Below, in pieces: positions 8,986-15,524 of a stretch of DNA of 64,000 nt. Source of the DNA: Seonamhaeicola algicola (GTDB lineage Bacteria > Bacteroidota > Bacteroidia > Flavobacteriales > Flavobacteriaceae); assembly GCF_007997385.1 (NCBI RefSeq), contig NZ_VOSC01000025.1, positions 292-64,291 of the forward strand. The letters run 5' to 3'. The notes beneath the pieces are model-generated. The model was not told where the DNA came from and did not search any database. It saw only the letters and a program-made list of their open reading frames with translations. Made by a program: the position numbers and the translations under genes. Each line of letters opens with the position of its first letter. Within the stretch, counting starts at the first letter, position 1.

Positions 8986-9444
8986 ATGTCAGGAACATTA
9001 AATAAGGTAATGCTAATTGGGCATTTGGGTGATGAAGTGAAAATGCATTATTTTGAAGGAGGCGGATGCGTAGGCAGATTCCCGTTAGCAACCAATGAAA
9101 CCTATACAAACAAACAAACAAATGAGCGTGTTACTAATACAGAGTGGCATAACATTGTTGTTAGAAATAAAGGTGCCGAAATTTGTGAAAAATACCTAAG
9201 TAAAGGCGATAAAGTTTATATTGAAGGGCGTTTAAAAACCCGTAAATGGCAAGATGATAAAGGTTTAGAGCGTTACAGTACAGAAATACAGTGCACAGAT
9301 TTTACGTTTTTAACTACTAAACAAGAAAGTGAAAACAATGCAGCAAATAATGCAGCGCAATCTCAACCAAAACCATCAAACCAAGCTCAAAACACGGTTA
9401 GTGGAGCACCTGTTCAAAATGATGATGACGATCTTCCATTCTAA
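8986..9444 (+). CDS. ssb: Single-stranded DNA-binding protein SSB
   Basis: 152 residues. It binds single-stranded DNA as a tetramer during replication, repair and recombination. An OB fold at the N-terminus (NKVMLIGHLGDEVKMHYF, later TEWHNIVVRNKGAEICEKYL and GDKVYIEGRL) is followed by a glutamine/asparagine-rich linker (about 112-142). The protein ends in the acidic tip DDDDLPF that recruits partner proteins. The ssb between mutY and gldE is the chromosomal housekeeping copy. A second, unrelated protein in this window (40437) ends in a very similar tip. Confidence 0.96.
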   Translation: MSGTLNKVMLIGHLGDEVKMHYFEGGGCVGRFPLATNETYTNKQTNERVTNTEWHNIVVRNKGAEICEKYLSKGDKVYIEGRLKTRKWQDDKGLERYSTEIQCTDFTFLTTKQESENNAANNAAQSQPKPSNQAQNTVSGAPVQNDDDDLPF

Positions 9445-9488
9445 AAACGCAACAGTTTATAACTTTTGTTTAACTAAAACCCAAACAT

Positions 9489-10793
9489 TTGGATCCTGAT
9501 CCCACCAGTTTTTTAAGTTTAATAATTGCAATAAACGTTTCATTAGTTTCAAGTTTTATATTGCTATTTGTACTTTTAGCATGTTCTGCGCTTATATCTG
9601 GCGCAGAAGTGGCTATGTTTTCGCTTTCAAAAAACGATATTGAAAGCGGTTTAGAAACCAATGCAAAACATATGCAAATTGTGTCTGCATTGTTAGAGCA
9701 GCCCAAAAAATTATTAGCAACCATACTTGTAGCCAATAATTTTATAAATATAGCTACGGTTATTTTGTTTGCTTTTTTAGGAGATTTTATGTTTAAAAAC
9801 GTAACAGATCCCACCATAAAATTTGTATTAGAAGTTATAGTAATTACCTTTTTAATATTGCTTTTTGGTGAAATACTTCCTAAAATTTATGCCAGCAGAA
9901 ACAATGTAAAATTTGCAATGTTTATGGCAATACCACTTAAGGTTTTAAATGTGTTGTTTTCACCGTTAAGTTCGCCAATGCAAAGTGTAACTTTGGCCAT
10001 TCATAATAAATTAGGTAAACAAAAATCTAATTTAAGTGTAGATCAATTATCACAAGCCTTAGAGTTAACAAGTGAAGAAGATACCACAACCGAAGAACAC
10101 AAAATATTACAGGGCATTGTATCTTTTGGTAACACAGATACTAAACAGGTTATGCGTCCGCGTATGGATATTTTTGCACTAAATATAGAACAAAAGTATA
10201 CCGAAATAATGCCAGAAATAATAGCCAATGGTTATTCTAGAATTCCGGTTTATGAAGATAACATAGATCAAATAAAAGGAATACTTTACGTTAAAGATTT
10301 ACTACCACACATAAATAAAAAACAGTTTAACTGGGTAAACCTACTCAGAGAGCCATTTTTTGTGCCCGAAAACAAAAAATTAGACGATTTAATGTCTGAA
10401 TTCCAAGAGAAAAAAGTGCATTTGGCTGTTGTGGTTGATGAGTACGGAGGCACTTCGGGCCTAATTTCTTTAGAAGATATCATAGAAGAAATTGTTGGAG
10501 ATATAAGCGATGAGTTCGATGATGAAGATTTGCAATACTCTAAATTAGACGATAATAATTATGTTTTTGAAGGGAAAACAACGTTGAAAGACATTTATAA
10601 AATTGCAAAAATTGAAAACGAAACTATTTTTGAAACTAATAAAGGCGAAGCTGAAACCATTGCAGGTTTTGTTTTAGAAATTTCAGGTAGTTTTCCAAAG
10701 CTAAACAGTAAAATAAATTTTGAAAACTACGTTTTTACTATTGAAGCTTTAGATAAAAAAAGAATAAAACTAGTAAAATTTACCATACTTTAA
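9489..10793 (+). CDS. gldE: Gliding motility protein GldE (CorC/HlyC-type membrane protein)
   Basis: 434 residues. An N-terminal DUF21 region with about four membrane segments (about 10-150) is followed by a CBS pair (RPRMDIFALNI and VVVDEYGGTSGLISLEDIIE) and a C-terminal CorC_HlyC domain. In Flavobacterium, GldE works with GldD in gliding and type IX secretion; its exact role is not settled. The frame opens at 9474 after a TAA and the only sensible start is TTG at 9489, giving MDPDPTSFLS; the next in-frame ATG would remove the first membrane segment. The stop overlaps the gldD start as TAATG, so the two genes are translationally coupled. Confidence 0.92.
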   Translation: MDPDPTSFLSLIIAINVSLVSSFILLFVLLACSALISGAEVAMFSLSKNDIESGLETNAKHMQIVSALLEQPKKLLATILVANNFINIATVILFAFLGDFMFKNVTDPTIKFVLEVIVITFLILLFGEILPKIYASRNNVKFAMFMAIPLKVLNVLFSPLSSPMQSVTLAIHNKLGKQKSNLSVDQLSQALELTSEEDTTTEEHKILQGIVSFGNTDTKQVMRPRMDIFALNIEQKYTEIMPEIIANGYSRIPVYEDNIDQIKGILYVKDLLPHINKKQFNWVNLLREPFFVPENKKLDDLMSEFQEKKVHLAVVVDEYGGTSGLISLEDIIEEIVGDISDEFDDEDLQYSKLDDNNYVFEGKTTLKDIYKIAKIENETIFETNKGEAETIAGFVLEISGSFPKLNSKINFENYVFTIEALDKKRIKLVKFTIL

Positions 10794-11371
10794 TGAGGTT
10801 AATAGTAAGTCTGTTTTTAATTATAGTACTAACAAGTTGTGCTGATGATTACAAGCCAAAGCCAAAAGCTTTTTTACGCTTAGATTATCCTGAGGCTAAA
10901 TACATAAAAGCTAATTTAAATTTACCTTTTTCATTTGAAAAAAATATAATGGCAACCAAAGCTGAAGCTAAAGTAATGCCTGCGCCTACAAAAAGTTATG
11001 CCATAAATATAGAATACCCAAAATTGAAAGGCACAATTTTTTTAACCTATAAAGCGGTTGAAGGCAATAAAAATTATTTAAATGATTTTTTAAAAGATGC
11101 ACAAAAATTCACCCTAGAGCATACAAAAAAGGCAGATGAAATACCTGTAACGCCTTATGAAAATAAAGTACAAAACGTATATGGTTTGCTGTCAGAGGTT
11201 AAAGGTAATGTAGCATCGCCAGCACAGTTTTACGTTACAGATAGTGTAAACCACTTTTTAACAGGCTCATTGTATTTTTATGCAAAGCCAAATTATGACT
11301 CTATTTTACCTGCAGCCAATTACCTGCAAAAAGATATTATGCGCTTAATGGAAAGTATTAAGTGGAAATAA
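10793..11371 (+). CDS. gldD: Gliding motility lipoprotein GldD
   Basis: 192 residues, the usual length. The lipoprotein signal is MRLIVSLFLIIVLTSC with the lipobox cysteine at about residue 16. The mature part starts with DDYKPKPKAFLRLDYP, a recognisable GldD opening. GldD is an envelope lipoprotein needed for gliding and T9SS function in Flavobacterium. It is coupled to gldE by a 1-base overlap, and a strong terminator follows directly after its stop codon. Confidence 0.93.
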   Translation: MRLIVSLFLIIVLTSCADDYKPKPKAFLRLDYPEAKYIKANLNLPFSFEKNIMATKAEAKVMPAPTKSYAINIEYPKLKGTIFLTYKAVEGNKNYLNDFLKDAQKFTLEHTKKADEIPVTPYENKVQNVYGLLSEVKGNVASPAQFYVTDSVNHFLTGSLYFYAKPNYDSILPAANYLQKDIMRLMESIKWK

Positions 11372-11400
11372 AAAAAGCTTCTTTGTAAAGAAGCTTTTTT
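11371..11400. terminator. Bidirectional terminator between gldD and the HMA lipoprotein gene
   Basis: A near-perfect palindrome AAAAAAGCTTCTTT / AAAGAAGCTTTTTT with A-run and T-run on either side. It can terminate gldD on the plus strand and the 11419-11805 gene on the minus strand. Confidence 0.85.
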
Positions 11401-11418
11401 TATATTATATTCAATTTA

Positions 11419-11805
11419 TTAATTAGCTGAAAAAGCATCAACTGTTTTCATGTTGCTAACTTTATAAATATCAGCAACCTTTGTTACTGTTTCTTCCAAC
11501 GATGTTGTAGTAACTTTAGCTTCGTTAAATTCTACCATAGCTAATTTGTTTTCAAAATCAACTTTAGCCGATTTTACGCCATCCATTTTACCTAATTTCT
11601 TCTCAATGGTTTTAGCGCAACCAATTTCGCATGTCATACCATCAATAGTAAATTCTGCTTTTGCATACGTAGCATTTGGGTCAATTTCTTTGGTTGTTTC
11701 TGTGGCAACTTCAATTGTTTTAACCTCGGCTTTTGTTTCGTTTTTACAACTAGCTAAAGTAATAACCATAACAATTAAAATTGCGAATGTTTTTAAAGTG
11801 TTCAT
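11419..11805 (-). CDS. Lipoprotein with heavy-metal-associated (HMA) domain
   Basis: 128 residues. The lipoprotein signal is MNTLKTFAILIVMVITLASC, with the lipobox cysteine at about 20. An E/T-rich linker leads to a ferredoxin-like HMA domain (about 48-115) carrying GMTCEIGCAKTIEKKL. The fold is that of copper chaperones, but the two cysteines are spaced C-x3-C (CEIGC) rather than the usual C-x2-C. The position on the periplasmic side of a membrane suggests metal binding or delivery in the envelope; copper is likely from family knowledge but not shown. It is a single gene ending at the bidirectional terminator, with an inverted repeat at 11855-11883 just after its predicted transcription start. 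Confidence 0.85.
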   Translation of the reverse strand: MNTLKTFAILIVMVITLASCKNETKAEVKTIEVATETTKEIDPNATYAKAEFTIDGMTCEIGCAKTIEKKLGKMDGVKSAKVDFENKLAMVEFNEAKVTTTSLEETVTKVADIYKVSNMKTVDAFSAN

Positions 11806-11854
11806 TGGTACGGGATTATAAAGATTAACCTTTTTTAATTACAAATTAATATTT

Positions 11855-11902
11855 ATGCTAATTAAGCACTTATAAATTAGCATTTCTTTTAAGGCAAAAT
11901 TA
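11855..11902 (-). promoter_or_regulatory. -7 box plus 9-bp inverted repeat before the HMA lipoprotein gene
   Basis: On the minus strand TAATTTTG (11902-11895) matches the -7 consensus. About 11 bases downstream lies a perfect inverted repeat ATGCTAATT / AATTAGCAT (11855-11863 and 11875-11883, 11-base spacer). It could be an operator overlapping the transcription start, or a leader hairpin. Confidence 0.45.
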
Positions 11903-11960
11903 CTAAATAAATAACGTTTAATTGTGTTAAAAGTTGCAATTTTGTAATTCAAAATAAGCT

Positions 11961-12842
11961 ATGGGTAAAAATATTAAATGGTTTTATTTAATTGTTCTTT
12001 CATTAATTTGGGGTAGTTCTTTTATTCTAATTAAAAAGGCATTAGTAGGTTTAACGCCTTTACAACTTGGTGCAGTAAGAACAATATTTACAACTATAAT
12101 TTTATTAATTATAGGATTTAAAAGAGTAAAAGCCATAAAGCGTTCAGAATGGAAATGGGTAGCGCTAGCCGGCTTTTTTGGTACTTTTTTTCCGTCATTT
12201 CTCTTTGCTTTTGCTGAAACTGAAATTGATAGTTCTGTAGCATCTATTTTAAATTCTTTGGTGCCGCTAAATACTATTATATTAGGCGCTTTAATTTTTA
12301 AAGTAGCGTCAACAAATAGGCAGGTAATTGGTGTTTTGGTTGGTTTAGTTGGTACAGTAATGTTAATATTTAATGGGGCAGCTTTAAACCCTAATCAAAA
12401 CTACTTATACGCATCATTAGTAATAATAGCCACAGTAATGTATGCTGCAAATGTTAACATAATAAAGCGTTATTTGCAAACAATGAATGCTTTAACAATA
12501 ACAGTTGGTAATTTTGTTGCCATTGTTATACCAGCTATTGTAGTATTGGTGTCTACTGGTTTTTTTAAAGAAGAAACACTTTCAAACCCAGAAATAAAAC
12601 CGGCACTTTTATATATGTTGGTGTTAGCTTTGTTTGGCACAGCATTAGCTAAAGTAATGTTTAATAAGCTTGTGCAAATATCATCGCCAGTATTTGCATC
12701 GTCTGTTACGTATGTTATGCCAATAATAGCGGTTTTTTGGGGTTTAATTGACGGCGAACAGTTTGGTTTTATGCAGGGTGTTGCAACCGTTATAATTTTA
12801 ATTGGGGTGTATCTGTCGCACAAGCGAAAAGGACCCAAATAG
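11961..12842 (+). CDS. EamA/DMT-family membrane transporter
   Basis: 293 residues with ten predicted membrane segments in two EamA repeats of about 140 residues. The first opens with IVLSLIWGSSFILIKKAL, a typical start of the family, and the second begins near residue 155 (ASLVIIATVMYAANVN). The family exports or imports small metabolites such as amino acids or sugars; the substrate cannot be told from the sequence. It is divergent from the HMA lipoprotein gene and followed at 73 bases by a DUF4199 gene in the same direction. Confidence 0.9.
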   Translation: MGKNIKWFYLIVLSLIWGSSFILIKKALVGLTPLQLGAVRTIFTTIILLIIGFKRVKAIKRSEWKWVALAGFFGTFFPSFLFAFAETEIDSSVASILNSLVPLNTIILGALIFKVASTNRQVIGVLVGLVGTVMLIFNGAALNPNQNYLYASLVIIATVMYAANVNIIKRYLQTMNALTITVGNFVAIVIPAIVVLVSTGFFKEETLSNPEIKPALLYMLVLALFGTALAKVMFNKLVQISSPVFASSVTYVMPIIAVFWGLIDGEQFGFMQGVATVIILIGVYLSHKRKGPK

Positions 12843-12915
12843 TTAGTTTAAGGTGTGTTAATTATTAAAAGTGCTAAATTTTTAGTAAATTAATGAGCAC
12901 TAAACTAAATTCACC

Positions 12916-13368
12916 ATGAAGAAATTATCACTATCCATTAGGTTTGGCCTTGTTACAAGTGCCGTTTTAATAGCTTATTTTTTAATACTATCATTATTTA
13001 ATAAACACATAAATCCTGCATTTAGTTTTTTTAATGCTGTTATAACAGGGTTTGGAGTGTATGAAGCAGTAAGGTACAGAAAAATATATTTATCAAACAG
13101 CTTTTCATATAGAGAAGGTTTTGAAACGGGTTTAACAACAGGTTTTGTAGCTACATTATTTTTTACAATTTTCTTTTTGTTTTATTCAACAGAAATAAGT
13201 CCAGGTTTCTTGTCGTCATTATTACAAAATTTAAGCGGTAGTTTTAGTGTAGATATAGGTATGATAACATTTATAGTTGCTGTAATGGGGTTTGCAACAA
13301 CCGTAGTTGCAACGTTATCTGTTATGCAACTTTTTAAAAGTAGCAGAAATATTCTTCAAAATCAATAA
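12916..13368 (+). CDS. DUF4199 membrane protein
   Basis: 150 residues with four hydrophobic segments: about 10-30, 35-50, 75-97 and 112-135. The pattern (SIRFGLVTSAVLIAYF, FSYREGFETGL, then two helices) is that of DUF4199, a small inner-membrane family of unknown function found mainly in Bacteroidota. It stands alone before the rplU promoter. Confidence 0.8.
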   Translation: MKKLSLSIRFGLVTSAVLIAYFLILSLFNKHINPAFSFFNAVITGFGVYEAVRYRKIYLSNSFSYREGFETGLTTGFVATLFFTIFFLFYSTEISPGFLSSLLQNLSGSFSVDIGMITFIVAVMGFATTVVATLSVMQLFKSSRNILQNQ

Positions 13369-13372
13369 AACG

Positions 13373-13403
13373 TTTGTAGATTAATTAATTAGCAGTATAT
13401 TTG
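13373..13403 (+). promoter_or_regulatory. rplU promoter (TTTG - 19 bp - TATATTTG)
   Basis: TTTG at 13373-13376 and TATATTTG at 13396-13403, 19 bases apart, fit the Bacteroidota housekeeping promoter. The leader before rplU would be about 55 bases and contains a short AT-rich segment but no clear attenuator. Confidence 0.75.
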
Positions 13404-13466
13404 CATCCGCTTTTGAAGATTCAAAAGTGTTATTTATATAAAATTAATTAATAAAAACGTTACGCT

Positions 13467-14102
13467 ATGTACGCAATTGTAGAGATAGCAGGGCATCAAT
13501 TTAAAGTTGAAAAAGACCAAAAAGTTTTTGTTAACCGTTTACAAGGAGAAGAAGGAAGCAGCGTTGCTTTTGATAATGTTCTTTTAATTGCAGATGGAGA
13601 CAATGTAACTGTAGGCGCCCCGGCTATAAACGGAGCTCAAGTAGGAGCAAAAGTTGTTAAGCACCTTAAAGGTGATAAAGTTATTGTTTTCAAAAAGAAA
13701 AGACGTAAAGGTTACCGTGTAAAAAATGGTCATCGTCAAGCTTTAACTGAAATAGTAATTGAAAGTATTGCGGCTTCAGGAGCTAAAAAAGCTGCTCCAG
13801 CAAAAAAAGAAGCTCCAAAGGCAGCGGCAAAACCTGCAGCTAAAAAAGCAACAGGAAAAGCTGATGATTTAAAGAAGGTTGAAGGTATAGGTCCTAAAAT
13901 TGCATCAACATTGGTTGAGGCTGGTATTGCAACATTTGCAGATTTAGCAGCTTCTACTCCAGAAAAAATTTCTGAAATAATTGCTGATGTAAGAGGTAAC
14001 CATGTTACAGACACTTGGCCAGCGCAAGCTAAATTAGCTGCTGAAGGTAAGTGGGATGAACTTAAAAAATGGCAAGACGAATTAGACGGAGGTAAGGCTT
14101 AA
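13467..14102 (+). CDS. rplU: Ribosomal protein L21 fused to a C-terminal helix-hairpin-helix domain
   Basis: 211 residues, about twice the usual L21 length. Residues 1-103 are a normal bL21 (MYAIVEIAGHQFKVEKDQ, KKRRKGYRVKNGHRQ). Residues about 104-132 are an A/K/P-rich linker. Residues about 133-211 hold a helix-hairpin-helix-like domain (DLKKVEGIGPKIASTLVEAG) followed by a tail ending in DELDGGKA. L21 is a large-subunit protein contacting 23S rRNA; the extra domain could bind RNA or DNA, but its role is unknown. L21 proteins with such an extension occur in flavobacteria. The frame runs through without interruption, so this is a real fusion rather than two genes. rpmA follows 42 bases later. 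Confidence 0.95.
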   Translation: MYAIVEIAGHQFKVEKDQKVFVNRLQGEEGSSVAFDNVLLIADGDNVTVGAPAINGAQVGAKVVKHLKGDKVIVFKKKRRKGYRVKNGHRQALTEIVIESIAASGAKKAAPAKKEAPKAAAKPAAKKATGKADDLKKVEGIGPKIASTLVEAGIATFADLAASTPEKISEIIADVRGNHVTDTWPAQAKLAAEGKWDELKKWQDELDGGKA

Positions 14103-14144
14103 GCTTTAGTTCTTATATTCATAAAAACTTAAAATCGAAATAAA

Positions 14145-14405
14145 ATGGCACATAAAAAAGGAGTCGGAAGTTCGAAAAACGGTAGAGAATCAGAATCGAA
14201 ACGCTTAGGTGTTAAAATTTTTGGTGGTCAAGCAGCAATTGCTGGTAACATTATCGTAAGACAAAGAGGTAACACACATCACCCAGGTGAGAATGTATAC
14301 TCTTCAAAAGATCATACATTACATGCCAAAGTAGATGGTATTGTAAAATTTACTAAGAAAAAAGATAACAAATCATATGTTTCTATTGAGCCTTTTGAAG
14401 CTTAA
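14145..14405 (+). CDS. rpmA: Ribosomal protein L27
   Basis: 86 residues, full length. The protein starts [20 protein letters not shown] and continues [20 protein letters not shown], the bL27 signature. Its N-terminal tail reaches the peptidyl-transferase centre of the large subunit. It is co-transcribed with rplU in the standard L21-L27 order and is followed by a terminator. Confidence 0.97.
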   Translation: MAHKKGVGSSKNGRESESKRLGVKIFGGQAAIAGNIIVRQRGNTHHPGENVYSSKDHTLHAKVDGIVKFTKKKDNKSYVSIEPFEA

Positions 14406-14428
14406 TTAAGTGTATTTGTTAAAATATA

Positions 14429-14458
14429 AAAGCCCTTTCTATTTTTAGAAAGGGCTTT
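14429..14458. terminator. Terminator after rpmA
   Basis: Stem AAAGCCCTTTCT / AGAAAGGGCTTT with a 6-base loop. It can also serve the convergent T9SS cargo gene at 14485-15237. Confidence 0.8.
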
Positions 14459-14484
14459 ATGTTTTCTGTAAGAGTGTGTTTTAA

Positions 14485-15237
14485 TTATTTCTTCACAAAT
14501 TTAGCAATACCAGCATCGGTAACTAAAACATAAATGCCTGCAGATAAATCTGAAACATCAATACTTCCGTTAGCTTTAACCTCTTTTACGGTGTTGCCTA
14601 GTAAGTTAGTTATTTTGTATGTGTTAGTTTTTACAGTATTACTAATAAACAATTTAGTACTTACGGGATTTGGATAAACACTACCAATAATATTCATTTT
14701 ATTAATACTTAAAGTATTATCTGCAACTGCTTTCATAGTAGTAGCAGGCATTACAGAGTTGCTGTTAGTATCATCAGGAGATGGGGCTCCTCCAACCAAT
14801 CTAACTAAAATATCATAAGTTTCATTTATAATATAATCTCCACCAACACCGCTGCCGCTTGTATTGGGGATTAATTGTGTGTAGGTGTAAACGCGTTTTA
14901 TTGTATTTGCGTTTGTACCCGCTGACTCTACAAATGAATAAAAACTATCAGATGCATTACTTGTAGCATCAATATTAAATGTTCTCTGCATTTTTTTACT
15001 GCCGTTTGCGGTACTACCAGCAACATACACCCTAAGGTTTGCAGTTATTGTTGTATTGTTATCAGGTATATTGTCTATAGTAAATACTAATTGATCACTA
15101 GCAGATAAATTATATGTTGTAGCTTCAATTTCGGCAGGTACATTATCAAAAGTAACTGTTGGGTTTTGTGCAAACATAGTTGAAGCTATCATTACACCTG
15201 TTGTAAAAGTTAATTGTTTAAGTAATTTTTTCATCAT
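14485..15237 (-). CDS. Secreted protein with type IX (Por) C-terminal sorting domain
   Basis: 250 residues. A signal peptide (MMKKLLKQLTFTTGVMIAS, ending at MFAQ) precedes an all-beta middle part of about 150 residues with no recognised domain. The last 70 residues form a type A T9SS sorting domain: SVYPNPVSTKLFIS, then a TYKITNLLGNTV strand, and SAGIYVLVTDAGIAKFVKK at the end. It should cross the outer membrane by the same machinery that GldD/GldE support, and be attached to the surface or released. Its function is unknown. It is divergent from the phytate receptor gene. Confidence 0.88.
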   Translation of the reverse strand: MMKKLLKQLTFTTGVMIASTMFAQNPTVTFDNVPAEIEATTYNLSASDQLVFTIDNIPDNNTTITANLRVYVAGSTANGSKKMQRTFNIDATSNASDSFYSFVESAGTNANTIKRVYTYTQLIPNTSGSGVGGDYIINETYDILVRLVGGAPSPDDTNSNSVMPATTMKAVADNTLSINKMNIIGSVYPNPVSTKLFISNTVKTNTYKITNLLGNTVKEVKANGSIDVSDLSAGIYVLVTDAGIAKFVKK

Positions 15238-15430
15238 AAAATTGTTTTAATGTTAGTTATGTAAAAGTATTTAACCATTAATAGGTGTAGCTTTATATAT
15301 GAGTTTGGTTTTATTACAAATGGGTTTATTAAAATTTTCGTTATGATTTCAACAATTCGTTGTTGTAGTAATACATATGTTTACTAAAGTTTTTCATAAT
15401 GTTAAATTAGTTTAAAAAGTAAGTGTTTTC

Positions 15431-15524
15431 TTATGTGTTTATAACCTTAACTTAAATCTTATTTAATAAGCTTGGTTTATGTGTTTTGTTATTTCGCACA
15501 TTATAACTAACAATAAACACATAA
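15431..15524 (+). promoter_or_regulatory. Duplicated left arm and 10-bp inverted repeat over the start codon of the phytate receptor gene
   Basis: TTATGTGTTT occurs at 15431-15440 and again at 15477-15486. Its exact complement AAACACATAA is at 15515-15524, ending on the A of the receptor ATG. The transcript could form a hairpin that hides the start, with two competing left arms, or the sites could be DNA operators. Elsewhere in 15238-15430 only a 6-bp hairpin with a TTCG loop (15350-15365) was seen. Confidence 0.4.
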
